Part shown: one piece after another, positions 9,315-17,512 of the stretch
How positions within the stretch are numbered: the stretch's first letter is position 1
Layout: each line of letters begins with the position of its first letter
Assembly: GCA_963738425.1 (NCBI GenBank)
Contig: CAVTWT010000017.1
Span: forward strand, 62,001-126,000
Reading direction: 5' to 3'
DNA length: 64,000 nt
Source of the DNA: CADEEN01 sp963738425
GTDB taxonomy: Bacteria > Pseudomonadota > Gammaproteobacteria > Burkholderiales > Burkholderiaceae_C
Position numbers and translations under genes: made by a program
Notes under the pieces: generated by a model
The model's database searches: none
Seen by the model: only the letters and a program-made list of their open reading frames with translations
Told to the model about the DNA's origin: nothing

Positions 9315-10304
9315 TCATCGGCCGTGCTGGTGGACCTGGAGCCTTCGCCGCCGTCGTTGAACTGGGGTGGTTGGCCGTAGCGGAACGCCCGCACCCTTGG
9401 CGTCGAGCGCCGCCAGCCGATCGCGCAACCGCCCCACCGCGAAGTCGATGAAGGCGCGGGTCTTCATCGGAAGCCGCCCTTGGCCGGGGTAGATCAGGCT
9501 GGCCGGCACCGCCGGCGACTCCTAGTCGACCAGCACGCGAACGAGGCGGCCGTCATGCAAGGCGTCGGCCACCTGGTACGACAGCACCCGCGTGAGACCC
9601 AGCCCGAGGACCGCAGCCTCAATGGCGGCATCGGCGGTGGAGACGGTCATGCGCGAGCGCACCCGCGCCTGCCGCTTCTGGCCGTCGGTGCCGGCGAAGG
9701 TCCACGTCGTCGCGGCGTCCAGGCCGTCGAACGTGATGCAAGCGTGCGCCGCGAGGTCGCCCAGGGAATGCGGCGCGCCGAACCGATCCAGGTAGTTCGG
9801 GCTCGCGCACACCACGCGGCGGAGTGTCCCGATCTGCGTGGCGACGAGGTTGCTGTCCGGCAATGCGCCGATGCGCAAGGCCACGTCGACATGCTCTTCG
9901 ATGAGGTTGACGTTGCGGTCGCCCAGGCGGAGCTGGATGTCGACCTCGGGGTGCGCTTCCAGGAAGGCCGCTGCCACCGGCACCAGGTGCAGGCGCCCGA
10001 ACACGATCGGCGCGGCCAGCACGAGCTGGCCCTTGACCTTGGCGTAGGCACCCGAGGCGGCGCGCTCGGCTTCGTCGACCTGCTCCAGGATCTGTCGGCA
10101 CGCCTCCAGGTAGTCGCGCCCCGCATCGGTCAACACCAGCTTGCGCGTCGAGCGCGTGATGAGGCGCGTCTTGAGGTGCGCTTCCAGGTCGGCGAGCTTG
10201 CGGCTGACGGTGGCCAGCGGCACGTTCAGGCGTCGCCCTGCGGCCGACAGGCTGCCTCCATCGACGATGGCGGCAAACACGGACATGGCTTCGAGGCGGT
10301 CCAT
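9315..10304 (-). CDS. LysR family transcriptional regulator interrupted by an in-frame TAG
   Basis: LysR-type regulator. The N-terminal helix-turn-helix is intact (MDRLEAMSVFAAIVDGGSLS, ...LATVSRKLADLEAHL) and the effector domain follows (LRLGDRNVNLIEEHVDVALR). A TAG at 9522-9524 ends the protein at 260 residues after RLVRVLVD. The same frame continues directly with family-like sequence ESPAVPASLIYPGQGRLPMK and TRAFIDFAVGRL, so the stop most likely replaces a Tyr or Trp codon. The extreme C-terminus (QRRRRRLQVHQHGR) looks out of frame, hinting at one more error. The gene is divergent from the AhpD-like gene, 116 bases away, and probably regulates it. Error or recent nonsense mutation cannot be separated here. 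Confidence 0.82.
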
Positions 10305-10420
10305 TGTTCCGAATATCGAGAGGAAGCTTCGCGGATCTGCAGTCTAGTTGGCACGGACGGGAATATCTACAGTCTCTTCACCGGCACTCACCGGCCCAAC
10401 CAACCCCTGGAGTCCACACC

Positions 10421-10969
10421 ATGTCCCGCCTCACCACCCCCGCCAGCATCGACGCCGCCCCGGCATCGGCCCGCCCACTTCTCGAAGCCGTGAACAAGCA
10501 GCTCGGCAGCGTGCCGAACCTGTTCCGCCTGGTCGCCAACAGCCCGGCCGCGCTGGAGGGCTACCTCGGCATGTCCGGCGCCCTGGCCAAGGGCAGCCTG
10601 CCGGCCCAGACGCGCGAGCGCATCGCGCTGGCCGTCGCGCAGATCAACGACTGCGGCTACTGCCTGTCGGCCCACAGCTATCTTGGGCAAGAACCTGGCG
10701 AAGCTGAGCGACGCCGAGATCGCGGCCAATCGCACGGCGGCTCGCTCGACCCGAAGGCCGACGCGGCGGTGCGCTTCGCGGCCAAGGTGGTTCGCGAACG
10801 CGGGCATGTGTCCGACGCCGACGTGCAGGCCGTGCGCATGGCGGGCTACGACGACGCGCAGATCGTCGAGATCGTCCAGCACGTGGCGCTGAACACCTGG
10901 ACCAACTACGTCAACTCGGTGGCGCAGACCGAGATCGACTTCCCCGTCGCGCAGGCCCTCGCCGCCTGA
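10421..10969 (+). CDS. Carboxymuconolactone decarboxylase/AhpD-like protein (compensated frameshift)
   Basis: Cytoplasmic alpha-helical protein of 182 residues in the CMD/AhpD superfamily, typically a peroxide-linked thiol reductase. The redox site is in QINDCGYCLSAHSYLG: a CxxC followed three residues later by His. Between about 10682 and 10740 the frame is shifted and restored; the correct segment reads KNLAKLSDAEIAANRTA. The rest (LDPKADAAVRFAAKVVRERG, EIVQHVALNTWTNYVNSVA) fits the family. It is transcribed away from the LysR gene and 7 bases ahead of the flavin split-barrel gene, so the three look like one small stress-response module. Confidence 0.87.
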   Translation: MSRLTTPASIDAAPASARPLLEAVNKQLGSVPNLFRLVANSPAALEGYLGMSGALAKGSLPAQTRERIALAVAQINDCGYCLSAHSYLGQEPGEAERRRDRGQSHGGSLDPKADAAVRFAAKVVRERGHVSDADVQAVRMAGYDDAQIVEIVQHVALNTWTNYVNSVAQTEIDFPVAQALAA

Positions 10970-10976
10970 GTGGGCT

Positions 10977-11633
10977 GTGATCGTGGCCGACAACAAGATC
11001 TACGCCAGCGACGTGGCGTTCACCGACACGGTGAAGGCGATCCAGGCCCGCAAGGGCTCGCGCCCGGCCTATGCGCGAATGGAATCGGGCGGCTCCTGGG
11101 AGCAGTCCATCACCGCCGAACTGAAGGCCGAGATCGAGGCCCAGACCAGCGTGTTCCTGGCGACCGCCAACGCGGACGGGCAACCCTACATCCAGCACCG
11201 TGGCGGGCCGGCCGGCTTCCTGCAAGTGCTCGACGAGCACACGATCGCCTTCGTGGACTTTGCAGGCAACCGCCAGTACATCACTCAGGGCAACCTCGCG
11301 GAGAACCCGAAGGCGCAGCTGTTCCTGATCGACTATGCCCATCGCCGCCGCATCAAGGTGTGGGGCACGGCGCGCGTGGTGGAAGGTGACGAGGCGCTGC
11401 TGCGCCGCCTGATGCCGGAGGGCTATCGCGCGAGGCCGGAGCAGGTCGTGCTCTTCACGGTCACCGCATGGGACGTGAACTGCCCGCAGCACATTCCGCA
11501 GCGCTTCGAGGCCGCCGATGTGCGCGCAGCGATCGAGTCCCGCGACCGACGCATTGCCGAGCTCGAGTCCGAGATCGACCGAATGGGTGGTTCATTCATG
11601 CGGGCTCGCGAGCGGCCGCTGCAGGAGCCGTGA
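10977..11633 (+). CDS. Pyridoxamine 5'-phosphate oxidase-like flavin split-barrel protein
   Basis: Soluble protein of 218 residues from a GTG start (an alternative GTG lies two codons on). The split-barrel FMN-binding core is visible: QTSVFLATANADGQPYIQHR, FVDFAGNRQYITQGNLAENP, AQLFLIDYAHRRRIKVWGTA. The last 50 residues form a charged helix likely to coil (AAIESRDRRIAELESEIDRM). Such proteins bind flavin or related cofactors and reduce small molecules; true vitamin B6 oxidase activity is unlikely given the sequence differences. It starts 7 bases after the AhpD-like gene. Confidence 0.88.
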   Translation: MIVADNKIYASDVAFTDTVKAIQARKGSRPAYARMESGGSWEQSITAELKAEIEAQTSVFLATANADGQPYIQHRGGPAGFLQVLDEHTIAFVDFAGNRQYITQGNLAENPKAQLFLIDYAHRRRIKVWGTARVVEGDEALLRRLMPEGYRARPEQVVLFTVTAWDVNCPQHIPQRFEAADVRAAIESRDRRIAELESEIDRMGGSFMRARERPLQEP

Positions 11634-11737
11634 CCGACGGTTGCCTTTGCCAACGCTCATGGGCTACGGCGTGATGGTCGGCTCGGCATCAAAAAAATGA
11701 GATTACCCGGCTTGGCGCGTCGCCACGCCACCCCGCG

Positions 11738-12878
11738 TCACCCGGTCGAACAGCTCGACAAATGATCGTGCACGATCACTCCTTCGTGCTCCGGCACCGG
11801 CCGCTGCCACGGCGCTTGCGCGATGCACTCACGTGCGTCGATCAGCCCCGCGTCGCGCCGCGCACGGATGCCCGCAGCCGTGAAATCGATGTCCTTGGTG
11901 TGATCCTCGGCGGCCAGGCGCGGCGCGAGCAGGCGCACGACATGCATCGTCGTCTTGCAGCCCCAGCTCGCCAGCTCGCGCACCTCGGCGCTGTCGCGCT
12001 GCGATGGCGGCAGGTGCTGCACGAGCTCGCCGATGACGTGGCGCAGGCGATGGATCTGCTGCTGGCGCGCGATGTGGCTGTCGGCGCGGCTCGCGTACTG
12101 GATGTCCTTCTGCCGGCCCATGACCTGCCAGATCGAATCGGGCGCAGTGCCTTGCGGGTTCCACAAGCTGCACGGCGAAGATCAGCGCGTCGCGGCGCGG
12201 GTTGTCATCGAGCACGGCTTCGATCGGTGTGTTGGAGTAGATGCCGCCATCCCAATACAGCTCCTTGCCGACGCGCACCGCGGGAAAGGCCGGCGGCAGC
12301 GCGCCCGAGGCCATGATGTGTTCGATGCCGAGGATTTCGTGGCGGCTGTCGAAGTAGCGCATGCGCCCGCTCTCGACGTTGACGGCGCCGACGGTCAGGC
12401 GTGACGTGCCGCGCGCGATGCGGTCGAAATCAACATGCGCGCGCAGGGTCTGGGCCAGCGGCGACGTGTTGTAGTAGGCGGCGTTCTCCGCGCCCAGCGG
12501 CGCGTGCGAACCCCAGACGGCGGCGAGATTGGGCGCAAAGAAGCCGGGCACGCCGTTGGCCACCACGGCGAGGTTGGCCAGCGGGTTGAGCGCACCGGGT
12601 TCGAACGGCAGGTGCGACAGCGGCGAGCGCCAGCGCAGCGTGTCCCAGAATGCATTGAGGCGCTCGATGCGCCGCTCGGGCTCGATTGCCGGCGATCAGT
12701 GCGCCGTTGATGGCGCCGATCGACGTGCCGATGATCCAGTCGGGCTCGATGCCGGCCTCATGCAAGGCCTCGACGACGCCGACCTGGTAGGCGCCGAGCG
12801 CGCCGCCGCCTTGCAGCACGAGCACGGTTTGTGGCCGCGATCCCGGCGCTGGCTTGCCTTTTTCTTAGTGCGCATCAT
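11738..12878 (-). CDS. Patatin-like phospholipase with DUF3734 C-terminal domain (at least three frameshifts)
   Basis: Predicted lipid acyl hydrolase with a Ser-Asp dyad. The N-terminus VLVLQGGGALGAYQVGVVEA gives the glycine-rich oxyanion loop; GTSIGAING holds the nucleophile serine (GxSxG), and DGGIYSNTP the catalytic Asp. The C-terminal part (WQVMGRQKDIQYASRADSH, TKDIDFTAAGIRARRDAGL) is the DUF3734 domain. The reading frame changes near 12855 (A-run after MMRTKKK), near 12690 and near 12170. The corrected product is about 380 residues. The start ATG overlaps the end of the phasin-like gene by 14 bases. Patatins of this type occur beside polyhydroxybutyrate genes in Burkholderiales, which agrees with the neighbours here. 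Confidence 0.85.
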
Positions 12879-13304
12879 TCACTCCGGGTTGTGCCAAAGC
12901 GATCACGCGCTGATGGACTTGTTCAGTGGCTTGTAGGTACGACTCTTGCGCTTCGCGCAAAGTGTCGAAGGCTTCGCGCAAGGCTGTCGATCTGGCTCGA
13001 TTGCAGTTGCGCCAGTTCGGTCAACAGGCGTTTCGGTGATCCGCCACAAGCCGATCGTGCTGCGCTCGATGTGGCCACGCGCCAGGCCGAGCATGCGGTC
13101 GGCCGTGTTGGCGCTGAGTTCGAAGCTGCACCAGCTGGCGCGCCAGGCGTCGTCGAGTTGATTGAAGCGCAGCGGCGTGGCCAGGCGGGCCTGCGCCAGC
13201 AGTGCATCGGCGGCCGAGCGGTTGAGGCCGGCGGTGGTCTGCACGTTGGCGATCATCGCTTCGGCGAGCAGCCGTGCCAGCAGGGCGGCCTGGCGCGCGG
13301 GCAT
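12865..13304 (-). CDS. Phasin-like helical protein (frameshifted)
   Basis: Small, largely alpha-helical protein of about 146 residues. Visible segments are RQAALLARLLAEAMIANVQT, a middle part LDDAWRASWCSFELSANTAD with RMLGLARGHIERSTIGLWR, and a heptad-rich tail LREAFDTLREAQESYLQATE. Three frames are needed, with breaks near 13030 and 12975. The helical, amphipathic character and the position between a patatin gene and 3-hydroxybutyrate dehydrogenase suggest a phasin-type granule protein, but no strong family motif is visible. It could also be another coiled-coil protein. The stop (12865-12867) lies inside the start of the patatin gene. Confidence 0.6.
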
Positions 13305-13326
13305 GGGTTTTCCATGGGCGCGGCTT

Positions 13327-13821
13327 TCAGCGTTGGCCGGTGACGGCGCTGGTGATCGACGCGACCACGCCGCTAGCTGTCTTGAATTGCTCGCCGCGGT
13401 TGGTGATGCCGTGGCGCTGTGCGATCCAGTTGAAGTCGGTGTACACGGCCCAGACGTCACCGCGCTCGTCTTCGGTGACGAGCAGGCGCACCGGCCAATC
13501 CAGACCCGCTTCGGCGCGCGCGGTGATGAACTGCGTGCCCAGGGGCGGGTTGCCGAACTCGAGCAGCGTCGAGCGGTGCAGCACGATGCCGGCGCCTTGC
13601 GCGAGCTGCGATTGATCGATCTCGGCGAAGAAGCGGATGCCCTTGGTGGCGATGTCGGCCTTCAGGCGTGCGATCGTTTCATCGACAGGGTAGGCGCTTT
13701 TGACGCGCACGACGCCGTTGTCTTGCACGGTCTGCGCGAGCGTGCTGCCGAGCGAAGCGGCGAGCAGGGCGGCGGCGAGGAAGCGGGGCAGGGCGGCGGA
13801 TGGTGTCGTTCGATAGGCGAT
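13327..13821 (-). CDS. DUF302 family secreted protein (start region damaged)
   Basis: Protein of about 160 residues with an N-terminal export signal (LPRFLAAALLAASLGSTLAQ) followed by a DUF302 domain: VKSAYPVDETIARLKADIAT, GIRFFAEIDQSQLA, LLEFGNPPLGTQFI, TDFNWIAQRHGI. DUF302 proteins are small alpha/beta proteins of unknown role, often periplasmic or near redox and lipid genes. No ATG, GTG or TTG stands in frame at the expected start, and the reading frame runs on from the preceding MFS gene; the given 5' end is approximate and an indel close to 13820-13870 is likely. Confidence 0.72.
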   Translation of the reverse strand: MAYRTTPSAALPRFLAAALLAASLGSTLAQTVQDNGVVRVKSAYPVDETIARLKADIATKGIRFFAEIDQSQLAQGAGIVLHRSTLLEFGNPPLGTQFITARAEAGLDWPVRLLVTEDERGDVWAVYTDFNWIAQRHGITNRGEQFKTASGVVASITSAVTGQR

Positions 13822-13913
13822 GTCTCCAGGGTCGAAGTGCGAGACGACGAGCGGGGCCAGACGTGAGCATCCACTCGGCCAGCGTGGCGCACATGCAGGC
13901 ACGGCCTGCGTCG

Positions 13914-15138
13914 TCACGTCGAGCCAGCGTTCGGGCAGGTGGCGAGCGCGGCGGCGAGTGCGAGCTGCGATTGTGCCGATGGACGACGACAGCCGGCTGG
14001 CCACAACCGAAGCGCTCGAACAAAGCTGCCGACGACGCGCGGCGCCGACCAGGCCGCCGCTGAAGTAGCTCGCCAGGTAGAGGCCGCTCGCGGCACCGGG
14101 GTCATGCGTGGCGCTGCGGCCGACGAAGCCGGTGGCGGTGGCCTGCGCGTAGAAGGTGCCGACGCCGACGAGCGCCAGGCCGGCGATCACCGCCGCGAGC
14201 GAAGGCAACACGAGCAGCGGCAGGCCGATGCCGGCCAGCGCGAGTGCGATGCGAAAGCTGCGTGCGGCACCGAAGCGCGCTACGCCGCGCCCGGCCAGCG
14301 GCGTCGTGATCAGCGCCGGCGCGAAGACGAAATAGACGAAGCCGAGCGACATCGGCGCCAGCGCGATCGGCGGTGAGCGCAACACGAAGTTCACGTAGGT
14401 GAAGGTGCCGATGAAGGCGAACAGCAGCAGAAAGCCGATGGCGAAGCTGGCGCGAAGTGCCGGTTGGCGCAGGTGGTCGCGCAGCGCAGCGAGCGACGAC
14501 GGCGCGTGCATCGCGGTGGACATCGGCATCGCCATCGACGGCCGCAGCGCGAACCAGGCAAGCACTGCACCGGCCAGGTTCATCGCCGCGAAGACCTGGA
14601 AGTTGGCGGCCAGGCCGAAGTGATCCGCCAGCGCAGCCGAGAACAGGCGACCGAAAAGATTGCTCGCCACGTTGCCGGTGATGTAGGCCGCGAAGGCGCC
14701 GGCTGCGGCCTGCGCGCTGCATTGCTCCGACAGGTACGACAGCGCGAGCGCAAACGCCGCCGACATGGCCAGGCCCTGCACGATGCGCAGCGCGGAGAAG
14801 CTGGCGAGGTCGGGCGCAGCAGCGAGCAACAGCGTCGGCACGGCCAGCAGCGCGAGTGCCAGCGACACGCCGACGCGCCGGTCGATGCACATCCCGAGCA
14901 GTGCCATCACCAGCGCGCCCGCTGCCATGCCGAACGTGCTGGCGTTGACCGCCAGGCCCATCGCTGCCGCGCCGACGTGGTAGTGCGCGGCCAGCGAGGG
15001 CAGGATGGCCTGCGTCGCGAACAGATCGACCAGCGTCAGGAACGCCATCAGCGCGATCGCGGTGTTGCGCCAGAGCGCATGGCTGGCGCTGTCGGACGCA
15101 GCGGCCGTGGTCATGGCGAGGACGTTCTGTTGCGACAC
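13914..15138 (-). CDS. MFS transporter, YnfM-like (3' end with several frame changes)
   Basis: Twelve-span inner-membrane transporter of the major facilitator superfamily, about 405 residues. The first domain begins TAIALMAFLTLVDLFATQAI and has the signature DRRVG loop after span 2 (MALLGMCIDRRVGVSLALAL). The second half is intact down to GASGLYLASYFSGGLVGA near 14050. From there to the stop at about 13914 the expected last span (VVGSLFERFG, PAVVV, SIGTIAA, LALAAALATC) is scattered over three frames. GTG at 15138 was chosen as start because GAGGAG precedes it by 6 bases. The substrate is unknown. Confidence 0.8.
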
Positions 15139-15148
15139 AGCCAACTCC

Positions 15149-15661
15149 TCACATCATCTTTTCGTTTTTCTTGTCTTCGACCCGGAACAGGTCGAACGAG
15201 TAGATGACCACCGGCGTCGTGCCGTGGTTCTTCCACCAGTGCGAGGTCGGGCTCTTCTCGGCGGTGATGTCGCCTGCCTTGTGCATGATCGGCACCGCGC
15301 AGGTGCTGGCGTACTCGGTGATCTCGCCCGAGGAAATCAGGATCAGCGCCGGCCGGTCGCCATGCGCATGCCACGGCACCACGCCGCCGGCGCCGATTTC
15401 GAGCAGGCGGGCGCGGAACAAGCGACCCTGGATGGCGACGGGTTCCTTGGCCAACTCGGTCGAGGTGATGACCTTGTCGGTCACCGCCTTGGCCGGCTCG
15501 GCGGCCGACATGGCCTGGCCCTTGCCGTCGGCAACGACCTTGTCGGCCGGGCATTCGCCGGCCTGCGCTGCAACGGAGACAAATGCGGCGATGGCCGCCA
15601 GTGCGGCGATGGCGATGAGGCGGCGCTGGTGGCGTGCCGAGGTGGTGGAGATGACGTTCAT
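15149..15661 (-). CDS. Secreted cupin-domain protein
   Basis: Protein of 170 residues with a signal peptide (RRLIAIAALAAIAAFVSVAAQA, cut near AQAG) and a single cupin barrel. Metal-ligand-like residues stand in VVPWHAHGDRPALILISSGE (cupin motif 1) and in the second motif around HWWKNHGTTPVVIYSFDLF. It is thus probably periplasmic. A good ribosome site (AAGGAG) precedes ATG 15661. It sits between the MFS gene (11 bases on) and 3-hydroxybutyrate dehydrogenase (53 bases before) on the same strand. Substrate unknown. Confidence 0.8.
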   Translation of the reverse strand: MNVISTTSARHQRRLIAIAALAAIAAFVSVAAQAGECPADKVVADGKGQAMSAAEPAKAVTDKVITSTELAKEPVAIQGRLFRARLLEIGAGGVVPWHAHGDRPALILISSGEITEYASTCAVPIMHKAGDITAEKSPTSHWWKNHGTTPVVIYSFDLFRVEDKKNEKMM

Positions 15662-15713
15662 GGAGGAACTCCTTCGGTGGGATGAATGCGGCTGGTGATG
15701 CCGCGTTGAAAAA

Positions 15714-16511
15714 TCAGTGCGCCGTCCAGCCGCCTTCGATCGGCAGCACGGCGCCGGTGATCGAGGCGGCGTCGGTGCCGCAGAGAAAGCGCACGAGCGC
15801 CGCGACTTCTTCGACGCTGACGAACTTGCGCGTCGGCTGCGCGGCGAGCAGGACGTTGCGCACGACCTCGTCTTCGCTGATGCCGCGTGCGCGCGCGGTG
15901 TCGGGGATCTGCTTTTGCACCAGCGGCGTCAGCACGTAGCCCGGGCAGACCGCGTTGCAGGTGATGTTCTGCTCGGCCACTTCGAGGGCGACGGTCTTGG
16001 TCAGGCCGGCGATGCCGTGCTTGGCGGCGACGTACGCGCTCTTGAACGGCGATGCGACGAGGGCATGTGCCGAGGCCACATTGACGACGCGGCCGAAACC
16101 CTGACGCTTCATCGCCGGCAGCGCGTGGCGGATGGTGTGGAACGCGGCCGTCAGGTTGATGGCGAGGATCGCGTCCCACTGGGCCACCGGGAACTCGTCG
16201 ATCGGCGCCACATGCTGGATGCCGGCGTTGTTGACCAGGATGTCGATGCGGCCGAAGCGCTGGACCGCGCCCTTGACCATCGTCTCGATGGCGTCGGGGC
16301 TCGACATGTCGGCGCCGTCGTAGGCCACCTGCACGCCGTGCTGCGCAGCCAGGCGCTGGCGTGTGTCTTCGATCTCCTGAGCGGCGCCGAAGCCATTCAG
16401 GACGACATGCGCGCCGGCAGCGGCCAGCGCCTCGGCGATGCCCAGACCGATGCCGCTGGTGGAGCCGGTGACCAGCGCGAGCTGGCCGTCGAAAGGTCTT
16501 GGCGATGACAT
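15714..16511 (-). CDS. bdhA: D-3-hydroxybutyrate dehydrogenase (short-chain dehydrogenase)
   Basis: Cytoplasmic NAD-dependent enzyme interconverting D-3-hydroxybutyrate and acetoacetate, part of polyhydroxybutyrate turnover. It has 265 residues with the SDR motifs in order: TGSTSGIGLGIAEAL (cofactor), NNAGIQHVAPIDEFP, catalytic Ser in VNVASAHALV, and YVAAKHG (Tyr-x3-Lys). The stretches VLNGFG and CPGYVLTPLVQKQIPD are characteristic of the BdhA subfamily rather than generic SDRs. The ATG at 16511 (MSSPRPFDG) fits the family start. It heads the minus-strand run bdhA-cupin-MFS-DUF302-phasin-like-patatin. Confidence 0.88.
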   Translation of the reverse strand: MSSPRPFDGQLALVTGSTSGIGLGIAEALAAAGAHVVLNGFGAAQEIEDTRQRLAAQHGVQVAYDGADMSSPDAIETMVKGAVQRFGRIDILVNNAGIQHVAPIDEFPVAQWDAILAINLTAAFHTIRHALPAMKRQGFGRVVNVASAHALVASPFKSAYVAAKHGIAGLTKTVALEVAEQNITCNAVCPGYVLTPLVQKQIPDTARARGISEDEVVRNVLLAAQPTRKFVSVEEVAALVRFLCGTDAASITGAVLPIEGGWTAH

Positions 16512-16531
16512 GAGGCGGGGTCCTGTGCGGT

Positions 16532-16564
16532 GAACATGCGCTGCGTTCTGCAGCGTGCACATTC
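16532..16564. promoter_or_regulatory. Imperfect inverted repeat upstream of bdhA
   Basis: GAACATGCGCTGC (16532-16544) faces GCAGCGTGCACATTC (16550-16564) across 5 bases; the inner CGCTGC/GCAGCG part is perfect and the outer part keeps GAA and TGC. It is 21-53 bases upstream of the bdhA start, a plausible operator position. No regulator is identified. Confidence 0.3.
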
Positions 16565-16660
16565 GTCAGCTCAGGGCCGCGTTTCTTTCATCGCAGCCAT
16601 CTACTTTTTCTGCGCACGCTGGCGTAAGGCGTGTGCGGTTGCGGCGACAGAGGCCGCGCT

Positions 16661-16882
16661 TCAGGGCTTGTCGTTGTTCGGCATCTCGGCGTCGTTGTCG
16701 GACGGACCGCTCTTGCGCACCAGGCGGCGCAGCAGATCGAACTGCTGCTCGACGTTGCGGCAGGCCTCGCAGATCACCATGTGCACGCGCAGGCGCGTGC
16801 GCTCGGCGGGTGCCATCTCGGCGTCGAGGCCGTCGCTCAAGATGCGTGCGACGTCCTTGCAGGTGAGTTTTTCTGTTGTCAT
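16661..16882 (-). CDS. Zinc-binding anti-sigma factor (zf-HC2), soluble
   Basis: Small cytoplasmic protein of 73 residues. HMVICEACRNVEQQFDLL contains the His-x3-Cys-x2-Cys zinc motif of ZAS anti-sigma factors, after an N-terminal helix (CKDVARILSDGLDAEM). No membrane segment follows, so it is a soluble type. ATG 16882 overlaps the sigma-factor stop by 4 bases (ATGA), so the pair is co-translated and it should bind and hold the sigma factor. Thiol oxidation or zinc loss may release sigma, as in other redox-sensing members; that is inference from the family. Confidence 0.82.
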   Translation of the reverse strand: MTTEKLTCKDVARILSDGLDAEMAPAERTRLRVHMVICEACRNVEQQFDLLRRLVRKSGPSDNDAEMPNNDKP

Positions 16883-17442
16883 GTCGCTGACCGTTGAAAC
16901 CAGGTCGTGTCGAGGCAGGAGCGCAGCAGCATGCGGGCCCGGAACAGCATCACATGGCAGTTGTTGGCCGTGATGCCGAGTTCGTCGCAGACCTCGCTGG
17001 TTTCTTTTTCCAGCCACTCGCGCATCATGAAGACGCGGGCGACGCGGGCCGGCAGCTTCTCCAGGCAGCGTTCGAGCGCCTTCATCATCTGCGCCTGCTC
17101 CAGCGCCTGCTCGGGCTCGGCCCAGGCCCTTGGCTTGTCCTGCCAGTGGCCGTCTTCGCCGAACAGCGCTTCGACGGCTTCGTCGAGTGACTGCTCGTCC
17201 AACGGCTCGATGGCGACCTCGCGCGTGCAGCGCCGGATATGATCAATCACCTTGTGCTTGAGGATGCCGGTGGCATAGGTGCGCAGCGAGCTGCCGCCCT
17301 GGAAGGCGTCGGGCTTTTCGAGGATGGCCAGCAGCGTCGCCGAGACGGCGTCTTCGGCGGCGGCTTCGTCGCGCAGTTGCAGCTTGGCGAAGCGCAACAA
17401 GGGCTTGTGCAGGGCCGATAGTTCCTCTTCGAGCGGGCTCAT
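16879..17442 (-). CDS. ECF-type RNA polymerase sigma factor
   Basis: Sigma-70 family factor of 187 residues. Region 2 is LRDEAAAEDAVSATLLAILE and LRTYATGILKHKVIDHIRR; region 4 is ARVFMMREWLEKETSEVCDE with the recognition helix GITANNCHVMLFRARMLLR. There is no region 1 or 3, so it is an ECF factor. Start ATG 17442 has GGAG ten bases upstream; an ATG three codons earlier (17451) is possible. The following gene is its zinc anti-sigma. The regulon is not visible. The SDR/cupin genes downstream are separated by about 150 bases. Confidence 0.88.
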   Translation of the reverse strand: MSPLEEELSALHKPLLRFAKLQLRDEAAAEDAVSATLLAILEKPDAFQGGSSLRTYATGILKHKVIDHIRRCTREVAIEPLDEQSLDEAVEALFGEDGHWQDKPRAWAEPEQALEQAQMMKALERCLEKLPARVARVFMMREWLEKETSEVCDELGITANNCHVMLFRARMLLRSCLDTTWFQRSAT

Positions 17443-17512
17443 GCGCTGCATTCTCCGTTCAATTCGATCGCCTCGATACACTCGCAAAACGCAACCCCAA
17501 ACTTGCAATCCA

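Noticed and set aside
9522..9524. Amber suppression or UAG recoding
   Set aside because: Other genes in the window end in TAG normally (for example the Atm1 and DUF1800 genes), so UAG is a stop here.
13327..15144. Apparent MFS-DUF302 fusion protein of 605 residues
   Set aside because: The transporter ends in other frames and DUF302 begins with its own signal peptide; the join is caused by frameshifts.
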